Shown one piece after another: positions 33,225 through 44,514 of a stretch of 64,000 bases of DNA. The notes under the pieces are model-generated. The model was not told where the DNA came from, ran no database searches, and worked only from the letters and a program-made list of their open reading frames with translations. The stretch is from Sphagnum compactum (lineage: Eukaryota > Bryophyta > Sphagnopsida > Sphagnales), in the NCBI GenBank assembly GCA_965153455.1, contig OZ234496.1, positions 11,865,863 through 11,929,862 of the forward strand, in the 5' to 3' direction. The position numbers and the translations under genes are program-made. Within the stretch, counting starts at the first letter, position 1; the number at the start of each line of letters is the position of its first letter.

Positions 33225-36200
33225 ATGCTGCCACGGAGGTTGAGAGCAACATATCGGGAAATGGGCATGCCACACAAATCAGACTCTTCATCAACTCATT
33301 CTTCATCAAATGACTTGTCTGCTCATGATGAAGGTGTCTCTCAACCAGTTCAGGAAGCACCACTGCCTGCAAACCAAGAACAAGCGATGGATGACTTCAT
33401 GGTTGACTGGTTTGGACTTGACATAGTTGATGATATGTCTGGCAACCCACATGATGAAGGAGCCAATGCAGATGATCCACGTCATCAACATACTGCCCAG
33501 GGACAACGGCAGTGGTAAGAGGCGGAGGCACATGCTCAAACACCTATTTTTCAAGGTGCAAGGTTAAGCCGTTTAGCAGCCATACTGGGGTTGTTAAACA
33601 TCCAAGCAAAACACAAGGCAAGCAATACTATGTTGTTAGACATTTTCCAGTATTGTCATAGCCTCTTGCTGCCTAAGGAAAATGTTTTGCCAGGATCTTG
33701 GAAGGAGGCTAAAAAGATCTTATCCTCCATGGCATGGAGTATCAAATTGTCCATGCATGTGTTAATGACTGCATGCTATTTCATGGGAACAATGCCCATT
33801 TAACGGAGTGCAGTACATGTGAAGAGGCTCGATATGATCCTCACATGCTTACAGAGAAGGTGCCCAGGAAATCAGTAAGGTGGTTTCCCATTATTCCTCG
33901 CTTGCTGCACATGTATCGATGTACAGACTTAGCCGAGTTAATGGTTTGGCATAAGAAACATCGATCAGAGCCTGGTGTTATGAGGTTACCGGTTGACTCT
34001 CCTGCTCACAAGCATGTGGAGTCAACATGGCCAGAGTTTGAGTGTGACCCTAGGCATGTGAGGTTGGGGTTAGCATCAGATGGTGTTAGTCCACATTCAC
34101 TTGGAGGAAAGGGACGACCTACCTCTGTTTGGCCAGTTGTTGTCATGAATTACAACCTTCCTCCGTGCTTGTCTATGAAAAAAGGATTTGTACTGCTTTC
34201 TCTTATTATCCCAGGGCCAAGTAAGGTGAAAAACCTAGACACCTACTTAGCACTAGTGGTCGATGAGCTCAAAACGCTGTGGGATGGAGTATGGGCATAT
34301 GATGGGAGGAAGACCACTGGAGGAATACCACGTGTATTCAAGTTGAGGGCAATCTGCATGTGGACAATGCATGATTATCCTGGTAAGAAATCATGCACAT
34401 GCCTCTATATATTTTTTTATTATTCTGTTTTGTGATTGTTTGTTGTTCTAATATTCAGTTCTTCTACAATCAGGGTTTGGTTTTGTAAGTGGGCTGCAAA
34501 CTCAAGGCTACAAGGCCTGCTCTACATGTGGCCCAAGTTTGGAGGACATGGCTAAATACTCAAGCCATCTTCGCAAAATTGTTTACCTTGGCCATACAAA
34601 GTTTCTTCCACTGGGACATGATATGAGATCAGACCCACTTTTATTTTCATCTTTTGACATGCCTTATGGTGATGAGCGTGATATTCCAGAACCTACCACT
34701 TTTGCATATTGGAGGGATGTGGCCAATAGAGTTATTGACCCAAATGATTCTATGGTGTTTGAGGGTAGTGGATTGACAAGGTGGGGTATACTCAACAGCT
34801 TGCCCTACTGGGGTGAGCTGAAAATACGTCATCTCTTGGACCCCATGCACATTGAGGGAAATGTGGGAAAGGCTATCATAAAACAGCTCTATGGAGAGAA
34901 GGACAGTAATTTTAGGGAGGCCTGTGAGGATTTTGAGAGGCATCCCGATGTGTGGATTACTGTTGATCCTAACACAGGTATTGAGCAGCGACCATCAGCT
35001 CCATGGACACTTACTACACAGGAAAGAAAAGACTTTCGAAATTGCATAGGAGAGATGCGATTCCCTACAGGTTTGAACTTTGATGGCAAGGGTTGAATTT
35101 AGAAGTACTCTGTTGCTTTTATTTATATTTAAATCTGTATGCCTTATACTGGAAAAAGAGTTTGAAGTATAGAATGTTATCTGTTGGATGTCTAGAATAC
35201 TTTTGTATAATTTTATGGATCCTTGTCGTAGGTTATGGAGCTAATATTCAAAAAGCTTTTGGTAGGGACGATGACCTTTAGTGGGCAAGGTATCTCAAGA
35301 CACATGACTATCATCGTTTACTGCAGCACATATTGCTTGTGGCAATAATAGGCTTAGCCAGTGCAGAAGTACAAAATGCTCTTTGGTCACTGGGATATCT
35401 ATTGAGATGGGTATGCTCAAAGGAGTTATTTGTAGAGGAGATTCCAAGAATGAGGGTAATAGCAGCAAAGGTGGTATGCAAGTTGGAAAAGGCCTTCCCT
35501 CCATCATTTTTTGATTGTCAAGTGCATTTACTAGTTCACCTTGTGGATGAAATAGCCATTGCTGGTCCTATGCATTGTCGATGGATGTATTGGCTTGAAA
35601 GATATATGGCAGTATTAAAGGGTTATGTCCGTAACCATGCACGAGTGGAGGGAAGCATGGCAACAGGACACTTGGCAGCAGAGAGCATGTTTTATTGCAC
35701 CAACATCTTGGCCACTATAGATCCATCATGTCCTCATGTCTGGATGGAGGAAAGAGAAGAGGAGGAAGATCGTTTGACTGGTGCCATCAAAACACGTATG
35801 TTATTACCTACAGAGTTAATTCAGCTGACCACATTCATGTTGAATAATAGCAATGTCATGGAAGAGTGGAGGAACTTCTATGAGAATGCCAAAAGTATGA
35901 GTGGGAGATCAAGGATTTTTCCTACGTTTCATAAGTACATGAAAGAGAAGTTGGCTGAAGTGGATCAATTGTTGGCACAAGGAGAAAGTATAGCATGTTT
36001 TCCAGAGATCACAGATGATGTTCACACCATTGTTCATGGACCACTGAGAGTTGTGACAACACGTTCAGCAATGTGGACACAAGGAAGACATTTCAGGTAT
36101 TTATTTTTTCTATTTCATTAGGCACATTAATTCATCTTCACATTCCAGACAAGTTTTTAAAAATGTTCTAGGATGATTTTTATGGGCATGAAGTTTCTAT

Positions 36201-36733
36201 TATCATATAAGTTGTTGACTCACAATGCCTAACACAATATTAATTTCAGGATTTCCAGTTTGGATGAAAAGAGGGGCCGCACCTTTGACTGTGGAGTTCA
36301 AGGGCAATTCATTCAGGACTCTAGAAGCAGTTGGCATGACAGGAATATTGTTCGAGATATTGTGCCACATTATGGAAAGCTGGAAGAGATCTTGGTGGTA
36401 TCTTATGATGCACATTCAAAGTTTGAAGAGTATGTGTTTAAGTGCAAGTGGTTTAAAGTGAACCTTGCTGGTGCAAATTGCACTGTAGTTCAGGATGAGT
36501 GCGGACACACACGGTTAAAGACATCTGCCACCAGTTATCAGCCATCTCATTGGCAAACTTCAGAGCCATTTACTTTTCCCAGTCATGTAGAACAATGCTT
36601 TTATCTTCCTTATCCCCCAAACCCAGAGGAGTGGTCACTTGTTGTCACATATGTGCCACGGTCCCGTTCTATTCTAGGTGAGAAACCAGAGGTTGTGTTT
36701 ACAACCTCTGAGGTGGATGATGACCACGTATAA
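33225..36733 (+). pseudogene. TNP2-type CACTA transposase with DUF4218 and DUF4216-like parts, disabled
   Basis: The order is that of plant TNPD/TNP2 proteins. An acidic linker comes first (33225-33590), then the tnp2 catalytic region (IVHACVNDCMLFHG, CSTCEEARYDP, VRWFPIIPRL). After an intron (34383-34473) comes GLQTQGYKACSTC and the LDPMHIEGNVGK segment. Next are DUF4218 (FPPSFFDCQVHLLVHL, HCRWMYWLERYMAVLKGY) and, after 36097-36249, a DUF4216-like end (YVFKCKWFKV, to DDDHV stop). Lesions are a TAA at 33516-33518, a one-base loss near 33733 (SSMAW instead of continuing into MEYQIVHAC) and a TAG at 35279-35281. The transposase would normally cut and join the element ends. This copy cannot be made whole. 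Confidence 0.85.
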
Positions 36734-37002
36734 TGTACTACTCATTATTTTTATGCAAATTGCCATTGAGGCTTGTGGTTCTATATTACTGCACAATGTT
36801 CATTGTGTTATTTTCTACCTATTTTGCTCCATTGTGTAATTTTATTTTTAAGAATAGGAGCACTGCTATGCGTACTTTACTGATATTTTCACTCAGTTTG
36901 CCAAGGCAAAATAGATTATAATAATGGTTAAGTGGATTTGTAGCTTCCATTTGGTTTAAAAGATTTTTTATTTTTTTAATGGCGTTTTGAGAATCAGATG
37001 AC

Positions 37003-37470
37003 ATTGCGAAACCTTTTGCGAAACTTCCTTCTCCAGTAACCCTTTCACTAATTTGCGAGCTAACGCACATCGCAACTTGCGATACATACACCATCGGAAA
37101 GTTTTGTAAAAATTTGTGATGAGGTTTGCGATACATATTCAAACGCAAAATGCGAGGCACTGAATAACGCAAGCTTGCGATGTCTTGTGATTCTCAAAGT
37201 TTGTAGCGATACTTTGTGTATTGTAAAATGTGCGATGTTTTGAGTATGATTAAACGTTGCGAAGTGTGGAATATCGCTAGGGTGGACGGAGACTGAGCGG
37301 GTCGCAAAGTTTTGTTTGTGGTATATGTCGCAAAAGTGTTGCGATGAAATAAGGTACATTATAAATTAGCGATGGGTGGTGCTGCACAAGTTGCGATGCG
37401 TGTCACATCGCAAATATGGCAGGTCGTTTTTGCTTCGCAAACCCTTCAGGTTTTTTATTTGGCCCTTCGC
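37003..37470. repeat. Right subterminal repeat region of the CACTA element
   Basis: About twenty copies of ttgcgaaac, ttgcgatac, ttgcgatg and their complements lie in both orientations within 470 bp, after the transposase stop and before the terminus. Dense short subterminal repeats are typical binding sites of TNPA-type proteins. Confidence 0.8.
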
Positions 37471-37476
37471 AAAAAG

Positions 37477-37494
37477 GCACAATATGTAGTAGTG
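37477..37494. repeat. Right terminal inverted-repeat end (GTAGTAGTG)
   Basis: The terminus gcacaatatgtagtagtg ends in the canonical TAGTG. The three bases after it are aac. No partner end was found, so the target duplication cannot be tested. Confidence 0.7.
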
Positions 37495-37499
37495 AACAA

Positions 37500-37955
37500 A
37501 TGAAAAAAATGTTTAAAGACTTGAAATATGTTTTTACCAAGGTTGCACAAGGAGATTTGTAGAAATGATGTCACTTGGCCCAAAAAATCAAGAAAAAGTA
37601 GATAAGAGTGGAATATGCAAGTGTCAATTCTCGTTTTCCCCCAAGGAAATTCAATACACCATTAAAGACAAGGTTTTTTTAATTGAAAAAAATGATTTTA
37701 ATTTCCTTTTGAAAATTTCCACAAAATATAATCTAACATATTGTTTTGCCTTTGCAAATTTGCTAATAAAATTATCTTGTTTTAGGAAGCTTTGCAATTC
37801 AAAAAAACTATTATATTTGTTATAGCAAGCAAAATAATTTAAGGATGATTTTAAAAATGCCACCTCCTTTGACATGGCACATTTCCCAAATTATTATTGA
37901 TTGTTTACACCATTTTGTGTTTGTTTGAATTTCAAACCAATGTAGAGGTCATGTA
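37500..37955. other. No supported gene
   Basis: AT-rich sequence with runs of A and T. Short open frames here (37565-37825 and its antisense) lack motifs. Confidence 0.5.
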
Positions 37956-37959
37956 ACTT

Positions 37960-38840
37960 AAAAAAAAGAGTGCTGGACTCTACAACCAACCTAAAGCACC
38001 TGATGGATCTACTCAGGTTTGAGTTCTCTGGGATCCTGAATCTAACCACATACGCTTGATTTCCTTTCACTCTTCGACTCAAAATGTTCTCACACTCACT
38101 CGCTGATCTTCATACAGACACAACCGGTACTCACACGAAATCGACAGATGTGATCACATAAACCAGAACTTCACAGCTTCATTTACAGACTAAACAACGA
38201 GTACAAGTTTCCTCATTCCAGTGTTCATCAGAAAACAAACAACTACTCAGCCAAGTTGCTGAGCGCAGCGGAAAAGATCAGCAGCTCAGCCAAGTGTTTT
38301 CCAAAACAATCATCTAAAATCTATTTATCTGTGCATCTCTGAGCTCATCTGCCACACTCGGCATTGCTATAAACCAAAACCAAAATAAAACTCCTCATCT
38401 GCTACTTCTTCTATAGGGCACACTTCCACAGCTCAGACCGCCATATCCAACTTTCCTTTCAACAGCGTCGACCCCTGATCGGTGCTATCTCCGCCAGATC
38501 ATGTAACTGGCCGTGCTCTGGTTACTAACGCAACAAAAATCCGCCACCCACTCTCTCCAAAAACTCTAACGCTTTCTATCTATCCTCTCTCCATCAGACC
38601 AGCTCTACTCTTCTTCTCACCGTCCTCCTTTCCCGCTTTTTCCTCTAACCGCCTCATCCGCCGCCGTCAGTCCCTCCATTTTCGCTCATTGATGCAGCTC
38701 CACTCCTCTCCATTATTTCCAGCCGCCTTATTCCTGTCCTTCAAATCACTCACACCGAGAAAGACCTCCCCATGCACTCCCATGCAGGAGTACTGAAGAG
38801 ATTTCCGCCGCCAACATCATGGCGGCTAATAAAACACAAA
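37960..38840. repeat. GC-richer unexplained block with a tRNA-like start
   Basis: Composition changes sharply. The left edge, gtgctggactctacaacc followed by tcaggtttgagttc, resembles a tRNA-Leu-type anticodon arm and T-arm. The rest is C/T-rich on the plus strand with many cgcc words and no long domain-bearing frame. It may be a SINE, a solo LTR or another repeat; I cannot decide. Confidence 0.3.
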
Positions 38841-39840
38841 TCAAGCCTCTAAACCCATTGTGTTCACACTGGTGTAGTGACCCACTGTTTGGTCACAGTC
38901 ATTTGTTGTCAAGTGATGCTTTAAATTTTGCCATACCCATGAGTATGAAATGCAAGTGTTGTTCTTGAGTTAACATGTCTAGTTTCAAACATCAAAAAGG
39001 AAGTTGCTAGGGTTTTAAATTTTTTTTTTTCTTTTCTAAGGAAATATGAATAGAAAAAAACTTGTAGCTTTCCTTGATGTTGGACCTTGTACTTAATAGT
39101 CTTTGTCTTGTGTTATCATTTATCAAAGTTATGATCAAGGAAAGGCCATTGTTGAAGATTATTATACAAAGTTTGTATATCCCATGCTTTTGAAATGTTA
39201 TGAACATTTACACCATTGGGTGAATTTAAAAATGATTTTGTTAATGTAAGAATTGATCAAAATTGTAATTTGGATATTTTTGAAATGATAATAAGCATCA
39301 ATGAACTAGCAAGGAAGCTTGTGAATAAAAAGCTGTTGATTTTCAAGCGATATTAAGTTGATGTCAAAAATATCAAATGTCTTCTTATATGGTGTTAGAA
39401 ACATGAGACCATGTTTCCTATAGTTGGATTCCTCATTCATTAAATTTATGGGATTGTTGGATCACAAATTGAAATGTTTTTTTCTTTTTTTCTTTTGGCT
39501 AGTTAGAATACTTACTAATTTATTGAAATGTCATTTGTAATAAAATAACTTAGATAAATTAAATTTTATGAGTAAAAATTGACCAATTGATCCTAGGAAG
39601 AAGTTGCAAGTTTGGCCCTTCTAACTTGGTAAAGTTAATTGAGATTTGTGCAGATTTAAAAGAGGAATGGAAAAAGTTGGAAGGAACTTTTTAAAGGGAT
39701 GAAGTCGTGAAGATGTGAATTTAGATGAAAAATATTGTTTCAAACTATTTTGATAGATTTTGTATCGTTTTAAATGTCAAAAAAAATTCATTATCAATAG
39801 ATGAAAATTTGGTAGCTAGGTTGTGAAAACCATCTGATAT
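38840..39840. other. AT-rich spacer upstream of calmodulin
   Basis: No exon or repeat unit is supported here. The sequence becomes GC-richer from about 39850, at the approach to the calmodulin leader. Confidence 0.5.
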
Positions 39841-40139
39841 TGCATTTGTGACGATGTTACGATTCTTCATCCAAGGTGGACTGGACATGTGTTATGTCGG
39901 GTAAAGCCCTTGGATGGATGAGGGCATCGACCAAAATTGGGGCCCCCCTCGGCTACCACCTCGGGCAGGTCCTTTATTTCAGTAATGCCCTCATTCTACG
40001 GCTTTACCCTACACTTGCTTGGTATTGGTAGTCGGTTTCGTGCACGGCAATGGGACCAGCTTCGGCACATGCTCGCACGCTCGCTCAGCTATGGCCACTC
40101 GCTAGCTATGGTTTGCAGTTTGCACTGTGCCCTTTTCTC

Positions 40140-40528
40140 ATAAGTAATTGAGTTTGTTGGTTTCTTGTTGCGACTTCTTCAAGAACTGATTAGGATTCTG
40201 TTGTTGCTACCTATCTGTTTTAGTAGTTGTTGTCACAAGGGTTAGATGTTGTTGCTAAGTGGCTTTTAAGATTTTTTTTTGTTTGTTCCTGGCCTTGTCG
40301 GTGTTTTCCTTTGGAAGGGTGCTTTTTTTTGGCCTCCCTGAATAGTGCATGCCGCGACGCTTCACGTGCCTTTCTGCGAATCTCCGCTCCTCCTGCGTTT
40401 TACTTTTCTTGCGCAGAGTCCTTTTGAAGCTCTAGATTGGTTGACATTGTCGAGCTACAGGGACGGACGAAGGGTTTGTGCGTGCGTGCGTGTTTCTGTG
40501 TGTGCTTTTTTGCAGTAGTGAAAGTATC
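40140..40528 (+). promoter_or_regulatory. Probable 5' leader and promoter-proximal region of calmodulin
   Basis: GC rises and T-rich and gt-rich tracts (a gtgcgtgcgtgcgtgtt run near 40477) lie just before the ATG. I see no convincing TATA box, so the start of transcription is not placed. Confidence 0.35.
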
Positions 40529-41672
40529 ATGGCCGAACACTTGACGGATGAGCAGATCGGGGAGTTCAAGGAAGCTTTCAGCTTATTCGACAAGGATGGC
40601 GATGGTATACAGTATACTATGTTAATGCTGGCTTCTACGTTTTCTTTTAAAGCGATCTTTGTGAATCCCTTACCGTGTCGGTTCGTCTGCTGCCGCCGAC
40701 GTTTCTAGGAGAATCATCGGAGGTGGTCGGATGTCGGTAACGCGTGTTTCTGGTTGTTCGCAGGCAGCATCACGATCCAGGAGCTTGGGACGGTGATGCG
40801 TTCCTTAGGACAAAACCCGACCGAAGTCGAACTCAAGGATATGATCCGTGAAGTCGACGCTGACGGAAATGGAACGATCGATTTCTCGGAGTTTCTGAAT
40901 CTGATGGCACGGAAAATGAAGGTGCGTTTGTGGTGATGATGTGTAAGCATTTTGAGAGTTTGTTATAGAGTGAGTGTTTCCAGAGCAATCTAATTTCCGA
41001 AATTTGGGAAGTCCAGTACCTTTCCTGGAACGTAAGAAGCTTCCACTGAGTAATCTGGGCTGGTATTGACGAGTTCCAGGCCACTCTGCTAAGGTACTGC
41101 AGGACACAGATTCTGACGAGGAGTTAAAAGAGGCTTTCAAGGTCTTTGACAAGGATCAGAATGGCTTCATCTCTGCTGCTGAGGTATGTATGTGCGATTG
41201 TTGCCCCTTCAATTTACAGTCTTATGTTGAAGTGATTATTTCCAAGGTGTTCAGGCCATGGTTTTGCTCGTATCCTCCAATTTATCAGACCCCCAGAAAT
41301 TATGTAGAGGTACATGATTACTGGAAAGCCCGAATAGAAATTTCTTGGAAAATGGTTGAGATGGCTTTTTGGTCGAGGGAGAATCTGCCTGTAGCATGGA
41401 ACTGTCTTCATGATTTTCAGATTTCCCTTGAATTTTGAAGATTTGCATGCTTCACTAGCCTGTTTTGGTCCTTGCTCAGGAGTGTGTAAGTTCTTTGTCT
41501 GGTGTTACTGAGTAAGCATGGGGACTCTGGATTACAGTTGCGGCATGTGATGATAAATCTTGGGGAGAAGCTCACAGATGAGGAAGTTAACCAGATGATT
41601 CGGGAAGCTGACATAAATGGTGATGGTCAAGTCGACTATGAGGAATTTGTAAAAATGATGATGGCCAAGTAG
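40529..41672 (+). CDS. CAM: Calmodulin (149 aa), four exons
   Basis: Exons 40529-40604, 40764-40921, 41103-41183 and 41538-41672 join at GT/AG junctions to give exactly 149 residues. Four canonical EF-hand loops are complete. Loop 1 starts at D21 (DKDGDG), loop 2 at D57 (DADGNG), loop 3 at D94 (DKDQNG) and loop 4 at D130 (DINGDG), each with the twelfth-position glutamate (E32, E68, E105, E141). Calmodulin is the cytosolic and nuclear calcium sensor that binds kinases, channels and transcription factors. The first intron splits the Gly26 codon, the position known from plant calmodulin genes. Two further introns follow K78 and E105. The start context is ATCATGG. The sequence departs from typical seed-plant calmodulin only at a few positions (E3, H4, G11, K95 region unchanged). 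Confidence 0.97.
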
Positions 41673-44514
41673 CGTGGAAAATGGTGGTATCTTTTTTCTC
41701 CTCAACCTTCTGAGCAGATTTTTGGGGCAGCAATGTGCTGGTGTCACAGACATGCCTGGTTCACATTTTCCTACAGCAATATGGCAGTTGTTGATGTCTT
41801 ACAGTCAGATGGCTGTGCCTTTTGCATGTGATGTTGGCAGTTCATGGTTGGTGGACCCAGGTAGGTGCTTTTCTGACTACTTTATCAGTTGCTGGTGAAC
41901 GACAGTGAGTTTCTGCATTGCAGATCACCTTGTGCATTCCTGTGGACCTATTTTTGTCCAGTCTCCATGCCTTTCTTGAGAGGATATGTATTCCTTTTTT
42001 GCACTGTGCCGTTCTAGATGCTTATGATGAGTTAATTCCATCTCACCTGCAACTGATTTTTGTGATGTCTGCTTGGCATGTGGTTTATGTGGCTTACAAA
42101 TCAATCAGGGAAAGATTACACTGGTTGTGTACATAAATTTGCAATGATAGTGTTTACTTATGGAATGTGGATTACCTTCTACAATACTATGGATCCCCAG
42201 TGTATTTTTGTCCAGATATTCACTGCAAGATGGCTAACCTTTGCCAGTGAGATGTGCTACAAGTGTATAACAAGCAATTGCGATCTTACCTTTGACTAAT
42301 TATCAAACTTGAGCTTATTGTCTTCTCTATGTAGCTCACAAACCAGTGAGGTGAAGATAATTGGGAGTTGTGTTTATATGTGAACCTTTAGTCCTGATGT
42401 GATATCTGTAGCAGCAACAGTAGTCATTTATTTAGTCTCCTCTTTTCAAGCAAGTCAAACCCAATTAGCTCCTTTGTAACAGGATTGAAACGAGGACAAA
42501 ATAGTGTTCTTGATGAAGAACATGGCCCGGATTCCACCGAGACCTCAAAGCTTAAAGTATGCATGCTTCTGCAATATTGATGAATGGGAAGTGATCAAGC
42601 AAGTTCATGAAAGATTGCTTTAACTGCCCTGCAGAGTGGAGGCTCGGCTCTGTTGAAATATTGACTGTGTTTACCAAAGCAAATTGATTCTATAGACCTT
42701 TGAGAATTGTTACATCAAGGCAGCTTGCTTTTGCAGTCATAGCTGATGCTTGAAATGTGCTGGATGTGGTAAGTTAATTGAAGGCCAAGGGTTACATGGC
42801 TTGGCCACCCAGCATGTGATGTTCATGAAGTCCTTAGATGGTGGCTTGGGAATCATATGTAGGTCACAGCACTGTTACAGAGTCTTTGTCCTCTGTGATT
42901 ATATGAGACACAACAGGTTCAACAACTTGTTCAAGGACTTCTGAGATACCTCACTTCTATTGGGTCCGCAATGGGAAGGTTTGCATTGTCCCTTGAAACC
43001 TGTCACTGCCTAGGTAGGTATATATATGTGGCCATACTGTATTTGTATCTGATCCTGATTTGACACTGCTGTTGCTGGAAAGGCTGTTTGTAGCCTGATG
43101 ATTAGAGATCACAAGAGGAACTCAAATGGTTTCCACCTCAGTGATGATTCAAAAATTCGTCGTCCATGGCATGGTGATATGGGTTGTGCTTGCGTACATG
43201 TATCATTGCTGCTTTATAACGCTTGGAGGAGATCCGCATAATAAACGTCGTCGGTCGAACATGACCTGATGACCTGAAGGTATGGCGAATACGAGACAGG
43301 TGAAGGTGGAAAGCCAATCTGGCGGAACTCCACCGCTCTCACTAGACCACTGGGGAGAGCAAACTGTACTTGCCATTTGCAGGATCCCATTTGCAGAGCT
43401 CAGGATTAGGCTCTCAACTCGTAATTATCACGGCAGCGCTCTACAGCTCAGGACATATCCATTTTCTTGCTGGACACATGTAGGCTGACAATGACTGACT
43501 GACTGTCTTCAGAAAACTAATGTCCTCGACTGACAACGAATGTGAGATGAACTTGTCCTTCACACGCCGCATTGCCTAGGGCGGAGTGCAGAGCCTTGGC
43601 GATGCGGCATACAATCCAGAGTTATGGGCTTGATGCTCTGAACTGAGCTCTAATCCACCGAGTAATTTGCATCTGTTCAATGCATCAGCTCTCGAACAGA
43701 GTGTAAACCAGAAACGTCATATAACAAATGACACAGTTCAGAGGTCCCATTCTCTGTACCCGCTTGATGCCGAGGTGCTCTCAAACAGAGTGTAAATCAG
43801 AATTGTCATGATACTACGCGACATGGTACGAAGCAAGTTTTATTCTCTGTATCTGCTCGTTGCTGAGATGCATTAACTCTCCAACAGCGAGCAGATTTAA
43901 CACGTCGAAACACATTACCGTATTAACAGCTTTCATTCTGTATCCCATGATTTGTGCTACTGTACAGCGTGAGGAATGCAGCAAGTAATACTTGCGGCAT
44001 GAGTGTGGTTTAGGGGGTACACCCAGAGCACCTCTATGAAGCTAACAGTCAAGATCCCTAAGGTTTTGCTGGGAAAGAGGGTGTTCTTGGCATGACCCAG
44101 AGCTATGGTGCAGGTTTAGGATGTTCTTGCAGCTATGGTGGTCACATTGGTTGTAAAATATTCCCAGCTCAAACTGTATTTGACTTGAACTAGTGGCATG
44201 GTGAACCCTCATATACAAGAGAAACTTCTCGCCTCAAACTTGATCTGTATCTTGTACAGAATATCTTGCACGATTAGTTGCTTTCCGACCAGAGTCAATT
44301 TTCATTGTCTCAACTACTCTTTATTGGTTTAAAGATTATGCAGCCACAACATATCCCTGCATGTTAGGGAGTCCCAGGGATGGAAAGACTGGGTGGGAAT
44401 ACCACTATGACTTGTGACTGCAGAACTGAACTAAGATTTGTAACAGCAGTCATTTGAGCTCCATGTCAGAAAGATGAACTTTATCTGTCCCCTCCCCCAA
44501 TTCAGGGTTTGATA
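41673..44514. other. Convergent intergenic region of calmodulin and XYLT
   Basis: The region holds the 3' untranslated parts of two converging genes. No further coding exon is supported. Short frames (for example 42750-42944 with CAGCGK) have no partner exons. Confidence 0.5.
43680..43890. repeat. Imperfect tandem repeat, unit about 90-100 bp
   Basis: gctctcgaacagagtgtaaa (43688), gctctcaaacagagtgtaaa (about 43777) and actctccaacagcgag (about 43876) each precede a cat...attctctgta...gctt/cgtt pattern. About two and a half diverged copies are visible. Confidence 0.5.

Larger units (their letters stand above)
29482..37494. mobile_element. CACTA (En/Spm) element with TNPA-like, SET-domain and TNP2 genes
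   Basis: Gene order is a TNPA-like gene on the minus strand (31250-29482), a SET-domain gene on the plus strand (to 33057) and a TNP2-type transposase on the plus strand (33225-36733). These are followed by about 480 bp of dense TTGCGA-type repeats and a terminus ending GTAGTAGTG at 37494 (reverse complement CACTACTAC). Standard CACTA elements carry a TNPA-type DNA-binding protein and a TNPD/TNP2 transposase; the SET gene is extra. I could not find the left terminus; a matching CACTACTACATATTG is not visible upstream. The start given is only the end of the last recognised exon. Confidence 0.75.

Noticed and set aside
42750-42944. Plus-strand frame with CAGCGK start (possible zinc motif)
   Set aside because: Only a single CxxC is present, the frame is short and it lies in the 3' flank of calmodulin.
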